Assembly (NCBI GenBank): GCA_900538705.1
Contig: UPZG01000001.1
Location: forward strand, 1,222,897 to 1,286,896
Origin: an uncultured Porphyromonadaceae bacterium
Lineage (GTDB): Bacteria; Bacteroidota; Bacteroidia; Bacteroidales; Barnesiellaceae_A
Length of the DNA stretch: 64,000 nucleotides
Reading direction: 5' to 3'
Positions 46,622 through 55,850 of this stretch are shown here, piece after piece. The notes under the pieces are model-generated. The model saw only the letters and a list, made by a program, of their open reading frames with translations, was not told the origin of the DNA and made no database searches. The first letter of the stretch is position 1. Each line of letters begins with the position of its first letter. The translations under genes and the position numbers were made by a program.

Positions 46622-47752
46622 ATGGACTTTATACTGCAACATACAAATAGCGAGGGCTGCGCACGCGCCGGTAAAATAACGACCGACCACGGCGAAATAC
46701 TGACGCCCATATTTATGCCGGTGGGCACGGTGGGTGCCGTAAAAGCGGTGCACATGCGCGAGCTGCGCGACGACATCAAGGCACAAATCATACTGGGCAA
46801 CACCTACCACTTGTACCTGCGCCCCGGCTTGGAGATTTTGCAACGCGCCGGCGGACTGCACGGCTTCAACGGATGGGGACGCCCCATACTGACCGACAGC
46901 GGTGGTTTCCAAGTATTCTCCCTATCGGGCATCCGCAAGCTCACCGACGAGGGTGTACACTTCCGCTCACACATCGACGGCTCGAAACATCTGTTCACGC
47001 CCGAGAATAACGTGGATACACAACGCGTCATAGGCTCGGACATCATGATGGCTCTCGACGAATGTACGCCGGGAAATGCCGACTACGCATACGCCAAGAA
47101 GTCGTTGGCACTGACCCAGCGCTGGCTCGAACGAGGGTGGAAACATTACAAGGAGACCGAGGGGCTGTATGGCTACCGCCAGGCCTACTTCCCCATTGTA
47201 CAGGGTTGTGTCTACCCCGACCTGCGTCGCGATGCCGCGCACCACGTGGCCGATTTGGGTGCCGACGGTAACGCCATAGGCGGCCTTGCCGTGGGCGAAC
47301 CTACCGAAAAGATGTATGAGATGATAGAGGTGGTAAACGAGATACTGCCCGCCGACAAACCTCGTTACCTGATGGGAGTGGGTACGCCCGCCAACATCTT
47401 GGAGGGAATAGACCGCGGCGTCGACATGTTCGACTGCGTAATGCCCACTCGAAACGGACGTAATGGCATGGTATTCACCTCACGAGGCATCATGAACATG
47501 CGCAACCGCAAGTGGGCCGACGACTTCTCTCCTCTCGACGAAGAAGGTACGTCGTTTGTCGACACAGCATACAGCAAAGCCTATTTGCGCCACTTGTTTA
47601 TAGCCGACGAGATATTGGCCATGCAAATAGCCTCGATACACAATCTGGCATTCTACGTATGGCTATCGCAAGAAGCCCGGCGACATATACTCGACGATAC
47701 TTTTACCTCGTGGAAGCGCGAAATGATAGAACGTGTGACTACGCGATTGTAA
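46622..47752 (+). CDS. tgt: tRNA-guanine transglycosylase
   Basis: Tgt exchanges guanine at position 34 of GUN-anticodon tRNAs for preQ1 on the way to queuosine. The 376-residue protein has the catalytic Asp region ILTDSGGFQVFSL near 88-100 and GVDMFDCVMPTRNGRNGMVF near 265-284. The usual zinc-binding Cys-x-Cys-x-x-Cys segment is replaced by non-cysteine residues (PLDEEGTSFVDTAYSKAYL), though the matching His (SIHNLAFY) is kept. It is followed after 24 bases by the LptF/G-type permease gene, a common pairing in Bacteroidota. Confidence 0.95.
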   Translation: MDFILQHTNSEGCARAGKITTDHGEILTPIFMPVGTVGAVKAVHMRELRDDIKAQIILGNTYHLYLRPGLEILQRAGGLHGFNGWGRPILTDSGGFQVFSLSGIRKLTDEGVHFRSHIDGSKHLFTPENNVDTQRVIGSDIMMALDECTPGNADYAYAKKSLALTQRWLERGWKHYKETEGLYGYRQAYFPIVQGCVYPDLRRDAAHHVADLGADGNAIGGLAVGEPTEKMYEMIEVVNEILPADKPRYLMGVGTPANILEGIDRGVDMFDCVMPTRNGRNGMVFTSRGIMNMRNRKWADDFSPLDEEGTSFVDTAYSKAYLRHLFIADEILAMQIASIHNLAFYVWLSQEARRHILDDTFTSWKREMIERVTTRL

Positions 47753-47776
47753 CACCATTAACTGAGAAGACAACTC

Positions 47777-48853
47777 ATGAAGGTATTCAAGATACTTGAC
47801 CTGTATATCATCAGGAAATTTCTTGGTTCGTATTTTTTCTCAATAGTGCTCATTCTTGCCATCACTATTGTTTTTGATACGAACGAGAAACTCGATGCCT
47901 TCATGAAAGCTCCGTTAAGGTCAATCATATTCGATTACTTTCTCAACTTCCTACCCTACTTTGCCAATCTGTTCAGTCCGCTGTTCACATTTATCGCCGT
48001 CATATTTTTCACCTCTAAACTTGCCGATAACAGCGAGATTATTGCCATACTGTCGAGCGGGGTTAGTTTCAAGCGACTCTTCATCCCCTACATGTTTTCG
48101 GCTGCAGTCATTGCAGCCATCAACATTGTACTGAGTTGCTACATCATCCCGCCATCGAACATCACGCGCATAGAGTTTACCAATACCTATGTACGCAACA
48201 AGCGGGTCGACTACGCCAGCAACATACAATTTATGGTAGAACCGGGTGTTGTAGCCTATATAGCTCGTTATGACAACAGCAACAAGATGGGCTACCGCTT
48301 CTCGTTAGAGACATTCGAGGGGAAAATACTCAAATCGAGGCTTACTGCACAGACCATCACCTACGACTCGGCCTATCAATGGCATGCCAATAACTATGTA
48401 ATACGTAAATTCGATGGCATGCGCGAAACCCTAACACGCGGTACACGAATAGACACGACAATAACCGTTACCCCATCCGACTTTCTCATCTCGCCCACCG
48501 ATTGCGAGACCATGACATCGCCCGAACTCGTAAAATATATCGACCGCCAGCGTGAACGTGGCGTCGCCAATATACAAAGTTTCGAAATAGAGTACCACAA
48601 GCGTTTTGCCATGGCAGCAGCAGCCTTTATACTGACGGCAATAGGCATGTCGCTCTCGTCGCGCAAAACCAAAGGGGGCATGGGCATAAATATTGGTATA
48701 GGGCTACTGCTCAGCTTCTCATACATATTCTTCTCAACGGTAACATCATCGTTTGCCATCAGCGGTGCCACCTCGCCGGCACTGGCCATGTGGATACCCA
48801 ATATACTCTACGCCATTATAGCTGTACTACTATATAGGACAGCGCCCAAATAA
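47777..48853 (+). CDS. LptF/LptG family permease
   Basis: This 358-residue inner-membrane protein has the YjgP/YjgQ layout: three N-terminal helices (about 12-125, with LDLYIIRKFLGSYFF), a periplasmic domain (about 130-265, PPSNITRIEFTN onward) and three C-terminal helices (about 275-355). LptF and LptG form the membrane part of the lipopolysaccharide export ABC transporter with LptB. Only one such gene is here, as is usual in this phylum. It lies in an operon with tgt. Confidence 0.9.
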   Translation: MKVFKILDLYIIRKFLGSYFFSIVLILAITIVFDTNEKLDAFMKAPLRSIIFDYFLNFLPYFANLFSPLFTFIAVIFFTSKLADNSEIIAILSSGVSFKRLFIPYMFSAAVIAAINIVLSCYIIPPSNITRIEFTNTYVRNKRVDYASNIQFMVEPGVVAYIARYDNSNKMGYRFSLETFEGKILKSRLTAQTITYDSAYQWHANNYVIRKFDGMRETLTRGTRIDTTITVTPSDFLISPTDCETMTSPELVKYIDRQRERGVANIQSFEIEYHKRFAMAAAAFILTAIGMSLSSRKTKGGMGINIGIGLLLSFSYIFFSTVTSSFAISGATSPALAMWIPNILYAIIAVLLYRTAPK

Positions 48854-48897
48854 CAAGAAGACAAACAAAATACAATCAATATAGTATATAAGATAAG

Positions 48898-50937
48898 ATG
48901 GAAAAGAAATTCAAGCGAACTTTGGTGACAACGGCACTCCCCTATGCCAACGGACCGGTGCACATAGGTCACCTCGCAGGCGTTTACGTTCCTGCCGACA
49001 TTTATACTCGTTACCTCAGACTTAAAGGCGAAGAGGTAATCATGATTGGAGGCTCTGACGAGCACGGAGTACCTATTACTATCAAAGCAAGAAAAGAAGG
49101 CGTATCGCCACAAGATATTGTAGACCGCTATCATAAGCTCATCAAGGAGTCGTTTGAGGAGTTCGGCATATCGTTCGATATATACTCTCGTACAACGAGC
49201 GACATACATAGTAAAACGGCATCTGATTTTTTCCGCAAACTCTACGACAAAGGCGAGTTTATAGAAAAGGTTACCGAGCAATATTACGACGAAGAGGCTC
49301 AACAATTCCTTGCCGACCGATACATTACCGGTACATGCCCCCACTGCCACAACGAGCATGCTTATGGCGACCAGTGCGAAGCATGCGGCTCGTCGCTCAG
49401 CACAACCGACCTCATCAATCCCAAATCGACCATCAGTGGCAGTAAACCGGTACTACGAAAGACCAAACACTGGTATCTGCCTTTGGATAAGTGGGAGCCA
49501 TTTTTACGCCATTGGATTTTGGAAGAACATAAAGAGTGGCGTCCCAATGTATATGGACAATGCAAATCGTGGCTTGACCTCGGATTGCAACCCCGTGCCG
49601 TGAGCCGCGACCTCGACTGGGGTGTACCTGTACCCGTTGATGGCGCCGACGGAAAGGTGCTGTATGTATGGTTTGATGCCCCCATAGGCTACATATCAAA
49701 TACGAAGGAATTGCTGCCCGACTCGTGGGAAAAGTACTGGAAAGACCCAGAGACAAAACTCGTACACTTCATTGGCAAAGACAATATCGTATTCCACTGC
49801 ATCATATTCCCCACAATGCTTAAAGCCGAAGGGAGCTATATACTACCCGATAATGTACCTGCCAACGAATTTTTGAATCTTGAAGGTGACAAAATATCGA
49901 CTTCACGCAACTGGGCTGTATGGTTGCACGAATATTTAAGAGATTTCCCCGGTAAACAGGATGTACTACGTTATGTACTGACGGCCAATGCCCCTGAAAC
50001 AAAAGATAACGACTTTACCTGGAAAGACTTCCAAGCACGTAACAATAGCGAACTGGTAGCTATTCTCGGCAACTTCATAAATCGTGCCATTGTACTTACA
50101 CACAAGTATTTCGATGGTAAAGTACCTGCAAGAAACACTCTTACCGACTACGATAAGGAAACCCTTGCCGAGATAGGCAAGATAAAAGCTGCCATAGAAA
50201 ACAACTTAAACAATTACCGGTTTAGGGATGCACAAAAGGAAGCTATGAACTTGGCGCGCCTCGGTAATAAATACCTTGCCGAAACCGAGCCATGGAAACT
50301 TGCCAAGACCGATATGGAACGCGTAGCTACGATTATGAACGTAGCCTTACAAATTGCAGCCAACATATCGGTAGCCTTTGAGCCGTTCTTGCCTTTCAGC
50401 GCTGCCAAAATACGCCGCATACTCCACATGGATAGCTGCCAATGGGATATGTTTGGCAACGACAGTCTGCTTGAAGCCGGCCAAGAAGTCGCTGAACCAG
50501 AACTTATCTTTGAGAAGATTGAAGATGACGTCATTGAGGCACAGATGAAGCGACTCGAAGAGATAAAAGAGGCTAACAAACGCAACAATTGGCAAGCAGC
50601 ACCGGTGCGCGAGAATATAGAATTTGACGACTTCACCAAATTAGATATCAGAGTGGGCAAAGTATTGGAATGCACCAAAGTCCCCAAAGCCGACAAACTG
50701 TTGCAATTCCGCATCGACGATGGATTGGGTGGTCGCACCATCGTATCGGGCATTGCCAAGCACTACGCCCCCGAAGATTTGGTAGGCAAACAAGTTTGTT
50801 TCGTAGCCAATCTTGCTCCACGAAAACTGCGTGGCATAGAATCGCAAGGTATGATACTGAGCGCCGAAGATGCCGACGGAAGATTGGTAGTAATCACTCC
50901 GGCCGACGACGTAGCTGCAGGCTCTGAAGTAAAATAA
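48898..50937 (+). CDS. metG: Methionyl-tRNA synthetase
   Basis: The 679-residue class I synthetase charges tRNA-Met. The HIGH signature is at residues 22-25 (GPVHIGHLAG), a four-cysteine zinc knuckle lies near 147-163 (CPHCHNEHAYGDQCEACG), and the KMSKS equivalent is GDKISTSRN near 332. The C-terminal 105 residues (about 575-679, LDIRVGKVLECTKVPKADKL) are the OB-fold tRNA-binding and dimerisation domain. Length and layout match the long bacterial type. Confidence 0.97.
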   Translation: MEKKFKRTLVTTALPYANGPVHIGHLAGVYVPADIYTRYLRLKGEEVIMIGGSDEHGVPITIKARKEGVSPQDIVDRYHKLIKESFEEFGISFDIYSRTTSDIHSKTASDFFRKLYDKGEFIEKVTEQYYDEEAQQFLADRYITGTCPHCHNEHAYGDQCEACGSSLSTTDLINPKSTISGSKPVLRKTKHWYLPLDKWEPFLRHWILEEHKEWRPNVYGQCKSWLDLGLQPRAVSRDLDWGVPVPVDGADGKVLYVWFDAPIGYISNTKELLPDSWEKYWKDPETKLVHFIGKDNIVFHCIIFPTMLKAEGSYILPDNVPANEFLNLEGDKISTSRNWAVWLHEYLRDFPGKQDVLRYVLTANAPETKDNDFTWKDFQARNNSELVAILGNFINRAIVLTHKYFDGKVPARNTLTDYDKETLAEIGKIKAAIENNLNNYRFRDAQKEAMNLARLGNKYLAETEPWKLAKTDMERVATIMNVALQIAANISVAFEPFLPFSAAKIRRILHMDSCQWDMFGNDSLLEAGQEVAEPELIFEKIEDDVIEAQMKRLEEIKEANKRNNWQAAPVRENIEFDDFTKLDIRVGKVLECTKVPKADKLLQFRIDDGLGGRTIVSGIAKHYAPEDLVGKQVCFVANLAPRKLRGIESQGMILSAEDADGRLVVITPADDVAAGSEVK

Positions 50938-50958
50938 ATCTATAACCAACTTTACCTT

Positions 50959-51023
50959 GCCGGCGTACAAGGCGTCACCACTCGCACCGATTACTATCGG
51001 ACAACACCGCCTTGCACGCCGGC
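50959..51023 (+). terminator. Long hairpin after metG
   Basis: GCCGGCGTACAAGGCG (50959-50974) pairs with CGCCTTGCACGCCGGC (51008-51023), 15 of 16, with an inner CCGAT/ATCGG stem (50987-51000) in the loop. No T tract, so termination strength is uncertain. Confidence 0.65.
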
Positions 51024-51045
51024 TTACTTATAAAATCATATTGTC

Positions 51046-51435
51046 ATGGCCGAAGTATTTCTCTATAACTTGCACACCCCTAAAGGTGCTGTAATAGAAC
51101 AACTCTGTACAAAACTACGTATTAAGTGCCGGCATATAGACCCACGCGACTATTTGGAACGCCTCGGTTTTATAACCGGGTCTAAGGGATTTGAACGCAT
51201 AGGCATTCCATTTACCGGTAATGCATTCGACGACGAAATGATGTTACTGAAAAATTTTGAGGACGATACCCTCGACCATTTTCTAGACGCTTACCGAAAG
51301 GCTGGCATAACCCCTGTCATCTTAAAGGCAGCCCTAACCTCTACTAACATACAATGGAATACATTGCAGCTTTATGAAGAGTTGTCTCGCGAACGTCGAG
51401 CTTTTGAATCATACATGAGCACGTGGACGAAATAG
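51046..51435 (+). CDS. DUF3783 domain-containing protein
   Basis: A 129-residue cytosolic protein with the DUF3783 pattern (AEVFLYNLHTPKGAVIEQLC at the start, FDDEMMLLKNFEDDTLDHFL near 63-82, ITPVILKAALTSTN near 90-103). Function of the family is unknown. Its last 13 bases overlap the start of the flippase gene in another frame, so expression is coupled. Confidence 0.8.
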   Translation: MAEVFLYNLHTPKGAVIEQLCTKLRIKCRHIDPRDYLERLGFITGSKGFERIGIPFTGNAFDDEMMLLKNFEDDTLDHFLDAYRKAGITPVILKAALTSTNIQWNTLQLYEELSRERRAFESYMSTWTK

Positions 51436-52865
51436 AGTTACAACGGAAAACTCGCCATGCCTTTGCATGGAACATTATAGACCGTATAGGTGCGCAACTT
51501 ATAACGGTAGCCATCAGTATTGCGTTGGCTCGGCTATTAGACGCGGCCGAGTATGGGCTGATAGGTGCTCTTGCCATCTTTACAGCCCTATCGTCGGCTC
51601 TCACCGATAGCGGCTTTTCGTATGCATTGGTACGAAAAACCGACATTTCCGACGATGATTACAACACTGTCTTTTATTACAATCTTGTCATTGCCATCAT
51701 ACTCTATGCTGCAGGATATGCCGGAGCTCCTCTAATAGCGGGCTTTTTTGGACAGCCACTGCTTATTCCCGTTTCGCGAGTGCTTTTCGTTGTATTTATA
51801 CTCAACGCATTGTGCCTTATACAAAATGCCAAGTTGGTAAAAGAAATAGACTTCAAGAAGATAACCCTTATCAATATCATTGCTATTGTAGTATCGGGAA
51901 TAGCAGCATTGGCAATAGCTCTTTCGGGTGGAGGAGTGTGGGCATTAGTAGCACAAACAGTAATACAAAGCTTCGTAAAAGCACTACTGCAATGGATATG
52001 GGGAAAATGGCGTCCCCAACTTAAATTCTCGATGAAATCTTTCAAAGAGATGTATGCTTTTGGCTCTAAGCTAATGATAGCCAATGTACTAAATGTTTTA
52101 TTTCTCAATCTGTACTCGGCAATTATAGGACGTATTTACTCCAATCGCGAACTGGGATATTATACTCAGGCCGATAAATGGAGCAACATGGGTATCACTG
52201 CCATTGGTGGTGTAATACAGAACAGCACATATACAATATTCAGTAACTTACAAAACGATAAAACAAGGCTTCTACGCAGCTATCGCAAGACAATGCAACT
52301 GACGGCTTTTGTCGCTTTCCCGACCTTGATAGGGCTGGCATTTATGGCTCGTCCTTTTATACTGATATTGCTGGGCGCCAAATGGGAAGCATCTATTCCT
52401 TTGTTTTCACTGTTGCTGATAGCCGGTATTTTCAGTGTCCTTACAACCGTCAACGGCAATTATATCCGCATAGCCGGCAGAAGCCGCACAGTATTGCTGC
52501 TCGAAGTATTCAAGATTATACTTTTCATCATCGTATTGGCATGCACGTGGCATCTGCCCATTATAGGACTCATGTGGGGCATGGTAGCCACTCGCGCCCT
52601 CGTATACGTAACCAGCATTGTCACCATAGGCAAGCAAGTAGGGTACCCGTGGTATCAACAATTGCGCGACATTATGCCTTCATTTGGCATCAGCCTACTC
52701 ATGATATGCTTTGCCTATCCGGTTTCTTTTTTCGTCGAGAACATCTACTTGCTTTTCGTATTACAATTATCAATATGTCTTCTCTTCTACTTTATCGTAA
52801 ATCGTTACATACAATTGCCTATCCTCAATGAAGTAATGGAAAATATCAAGAAGATAGGACAGTGA
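51423..52865 (+). CDS. Wzx-like polysaccharide flippase (MOP superfamily)
   Basis: The frame starts at GTG 51423, inside the end of the DUF3783 gene, and gives 480 residues with 12-14 membrane helices. AFAWNIIDRIGAQLITVAIS near 13-32 and the VRKTDISDDDYNTVFYYN segment near 68-85 match oligosaccharide flippases that move lipid-linked repeat units across the inner membrane. No polysaccharide gene cluster adjoins; its partner could be the initiating transferases at 11.5 and 16.1 kb, but that is inference. The GTG start is the first available; an internal ATG would cost the first helix. Confidence 0.85.
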   Translation: MDEIELQRKTRHAFAWNIIDRIGAQLITVAISIALARLLDAAEYGLIGALAIFTALSSALTDSGFSYALVRKTDISDDDYNTVFYYNLVIAIILYAAGYAGAPLIAGFFGQPLLIPVSRVLFVVFILNALCLIQNAKLVKEIDFKKITLINIIAIVVSGIAALAIALSGGGVWALVAQTVIQSFVKALLQWIWGKWRPQLKFSMKSFKEMYAFGSKLMIANVLNVLFLNLYSAIIGRIYSNRELGYYTQADKWSNMGITAIGGVIQNSTYTIFSNLQNDKTRLLRSYRKTMQLTAFVAFPTLIGLAFMARPFILILLGAKWEASIPLFSLLLIAGIFSVLTTVNGNYIRIAGRSRTVLLLEVFKIILFIIVLACTWHLPIIGLMWGMVATRALVYVTSIVTIGKQVGYPWYQQLRDIMPSFGISLLMICFAYPVSFFVENIYLLFVLQLSICLLFYFIVNRYIQLPILNEVMENIKKIGQ

Positions 52866-52933
52866 CGAAAACGATTGCACAAATTTATCCTCAACTTGTT
52901 TTCATTTCATTTTTTTTAATTTATTCGCTATTA

Positions 52934-52941
52934 TAGTTTTG
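52934..52941 (+). promoter_or_regulatory. -7 box of the secreted amylase gene
   Basis: TAGTTTTG fits TAnnTTTG and lies 22 bases before the ATG at 52964, within very AT-rich sequence; the -33 box is unclear. Confidence 0.45.
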
Positions 52942-52963
52942 TAAAAAACTAAAACGCTCTTTT

Positions 52964-55642
52964 ATGAAAAACACTAATTACATTGCACGTAACCTACTAT
53001 TCGTAATTGCTCTTTGCACGAGTCTATGTGCAAGAGCAACAAGTGCTTTCGTTGGCGAACGCACCGACTTCCGCGACGAAACCATCTATTTCGTCATGAC
53101 CACACGTTTCTACGATGGCGACCCATCGAACAACACGCACTGCTGGGATGGCAACAACCCGGGCGACCCGGCTTGGAGAGGCGACTTCAAAGGTCTTATC
53201 GAGAAACTCGATTACATCAAAGCCTTAGGATTCACCGCAGTGTGGATAACACCGGTCGTAGAAAATGCATCGGGATACGACTACCATGGCTATCACGCTC
53301 ATGACATGAGCAAGGTAGACCACCGGTACGAGTCGGACGATGTAAGTTTCCAAACCCTGATAGATGAGGCACACGCGAGAGGAATGAAAATCATCCTCGA
53401 TATAGTGCTGAATCATACAGGAAACTTCGGCGAAGCCAATTTGTGCCCGTTATTTACTCGCGATTGGGATGGCGTACAGGCCGATATAAACGACTGTATG
53501 ATACCTATCACCGAGAAAGACGGAGGTCGCCTGCCCGATAATTACAGCGACCTGCCGGGAGCTGCCCAATACTCGGCGCGCCTCTCACAAATGAAAAATA
53601 CCACGGGTGTCAACTACGACAATCACAACTACTGGCACCACTTGGGTACGGGATGGAACTGGGACGAACCGGGACGATGGTTCGGACAGATAGCCGGCGA
53701 CTGCGTCGACTTGAACACCGAAAATCCGGCGGTATACAATTATCTGATTGATTGTTACTCACAATTCATCGCCATGGGCGTAGACGGCTTCCGCATCGAT
53801 ACCGGCGGCCATATACCCCGTCTTACCTTCAACAAGGCATTTATACCCGCATTTCATGCAGTGGCCGAGCAATACAAGGACAAACGGCTGAACGGATGCC
53901 CGTTCTACATGTTTGCCGAGGTTTGTGCCCGTTACAGCTCAATATGGTACCGGGAGCAACCCTGCCTATCGCCGCTATACTATACATGGAAAGAAGACAC
54001 AGACTATGAGTGGGACGATAACGCAGAATCTTGGGACAACATCGTTGCCATGGAAGGAGATGCCTGCCGCACACATACCAACCATGTATCGGTTTGGGCT
54101 TCGGCCGATGGCGATGGAGAAATAAATGCACAACGCACCTCGGAAAACGCATTTCTGGAAGGCAACAGCTACCATACCCCCGATTACAGCCAAAACTCGG
54201 GACTCAACATCATTGATTTCACCATGCACCACAATTTCAGGAGCATTGGCGAGGCATGGAACGTCGCTCAGCCCCAGAATGACAAATATTACAACGATGC
54301 CACCTTCAACGTTGTATATGTAGACTCACACGACTACGCCCCCAACGGCGCCCCCGAGAGCCAACGTTTTGCACAAGGTACCGACGCATGGGCCGAGAAC
54401 CTCGCACTCATGTTTACCTACCGCGGCATACCCTGCCTCTACTACGGTAGCGAGATAGAATTCAGAAAAGGCAGCCTTATAGAGCCCGGCGGCCCCAATG
54501 GTATACCTCTGAAAGAGTCGGGACGCGCCTACTTCGGCGGTTATATCAAGGGTGATGTTACCGTCAACGACTTTGCCGATTGGGAAAATGCCCAAGGTAA
54601 CATAAATGCTACACTAAACTACCCTCTGGCACTGCACATACAACGTCTCAACCGCATACGTATGGCCATCCCGGCACTGCGCAAAGGACAATACAGCCTC
54701 GACGGTTGCAGCGGCTCATACGCATTCAAACGCCGCTATACCGATAGCACCACCGACAGCTACGTACTTGTCACCATATCGGGCAATGCTACCTTTACAG
54801 GCATAGAAAACGGTACATACGTAGACGCCATCACCGGCAAAACAGAGGTTGTAACCGACAATACCCTCACAGCCACCTGCTCAGGAAAAGGCAACATGCG
54901 CATTTACGTACTCAATACCGACAAGACGCCTGCTCCGGGCAAGGTCGGCGAGGACGGCAAATGGCTCTACGACACGGCACCCGTAACGACCGAACAACCG
55001 GCTTATGACGGTACCGAAGAAGAAGATACAAGCAACGAAGGTCCTCTCCCCGGCAGTGGAGATGTAGGTGGAGGCGATGAACCTGTCATAGAGCCTTGCA
55101 TCAGCGGTAACGAACAATGCATATTCTTCGAGAAACCTTCCCATTGGGGTACCCGCGTCTACGCATACATATATTATAACGGCACCGATGGCGTAGTCAT
55201 GGTAACCGGGGCATGGCCGGGAACCGCTTGCACATCGCTGGGTAACAATATATATAAATACTCTCTGCCTGAGGATGCCGATATCATCAACTCTACCGCA
55301 CAATGGTATGTTCTTTTCAGCGACGGTAGCGGCAACCAAACCCAAGGCGACCCCGGATTTGAGTGTGAAGACGCTGCTTACTATACGGTAGACGGATACA
55401 GCAAAACCATCACAACCGCCTGCACCTCAATAACAATAGCAGCCGAGACAAGCAAACAGCTCGTTATATTCACCCGCGGGAATAATCTGTACGTAGACAC
55501 GCCACATGCCCAAACACTATATATATATGGTATAGACGGGCGACTGGTACGGGTTGTCGAAGCCACGAAAGGGCTCAACATGATAAAAGGATTGGCACGC
55601 GGCATGTATCTCGTCAATGGCAACAAAGCCATCGTACAATAA
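52964..55642 (+). CDS. Secreted GH13 alpha-amylase with starch-binding module and sorting-type tail
   Basis: The 892-residue enzyme has a signal peptide ending near CARATS (about 27). The GH13 barrel spans about 35-640 with nucleophile Asp in GFRIDTGG (about 278), acid/base Glu in FAEVC (about 319) and stabilising Asp in VDSHDYAP (about 456). A linker rich in Glu and Gly (about 685-710) leads to a CBM26-like starch-binding module (about 712-815, HWGTRVYAYIYYNG and VTGAWPG). The end (about 830-892, LYIYGIDGRLVRVV ... LARGMYLVNG) resembles a type A sorting tail. It should break down starch outside the cell. Confidence 0.9.
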   Translation: MKNTNYIARNLLFVIALCTSLCARATSAFVGERTDFRDETIYFVMTTRFYDGDPSNNTHCWDGNNPGDPAWRGDFKGLIEKLDYIKALGFTAVWITPVVENASGYDYHGYHAHDMSKVDHRYESDDVSFQTLIDEAHARGMKIILDIVLNHTGNFGEANLCPLFTRDWDGVQADINDCMIPITEKDGGRLPDNYSDLPGAAQYSARLSQMKNTTGVNYDNHNYWHHLGTGWNWDEPGRWFGQIAGDCVDLNTENPAVYNYLIDCYSQFIAMGVDGFRIDTGGHIPRLTFNKAFIPAFHAVAEQYKDKRLNGCPFYMFAEVCARYSSIWYREQPCLSPLYYTWKEDTDYEWDDNAESWDNIVAMEGDACRTHTNHVSVWASADGDGEINAQRTSENAFLEGNSYHTPDYSQNSGLNIIDFTMHHNFRSIGEAWNVAQPQNDKYYNDATFNVVYVDSHDYAPNGAPESQRFAQGTDAWAENLALMFTYRGIPCLYYGSEIEFRKGSLIEPGGPNGIPLKESGRAYFGGYIKGDVTVNDFADWENAQGNINATLNYPLALHIQRLNRIRMAIPALRKGQYSLDGCSGSYAFKRRYTDSTTDSYVLVTISGNATFTGIENGTYVDAITGKTEVVTDNTLTATCSGKGNMRIYVLNTDKTPAPGKVGEDGKWLYDTAPVTTEQPAYDGTEEEDTSNEGPLPGSGDVGGGDEPVIEPCISGNEQCIFFEKPSHWGTRVYAYIYYNGTDGVVMVTGAWPGTACTSLGNNIYKYSLPEDADIINSTAQWYVLFSDGSGNQTQGDPGFECEDAAYYTVDGYSKTITTACTSITIAAETSKQLVIFTRGNNLYVDTPHAQTLYIYGIDGRLVRVVEATKGLNMIKGLARGMYLVNGNKAIVQ

Positions 55643-55676
55643 CGGGGAACTGCACCGTAATAAATCATCACATAAC

Positions 55677-55722
55677 AAATGGGATATATTCCTTCCGTTA
55701 AGGGAATATATCCCATTTTTTT
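55677..55722. terminator. Rho-independent terminator after the amylase gene
   Basis: AAATGGGATATATTCC (55677-55692) pairs perfectly with GGAATATATCCCATTT (55703-55718), followed by T residues: 16 pairs, 10-base loop. Confidence 0.9.
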
Positions 55723-55850
55723 GCATCTAATACCAGGTGATTCCGGCGAAATTAAGACACGCAATAGTTACAATTTTGTAACAGGATTGTAACATTATTT
55801 TTCTTATTTTGCACTCGTATTTTCAAGGACATCACACAATTCAGCTTTCT

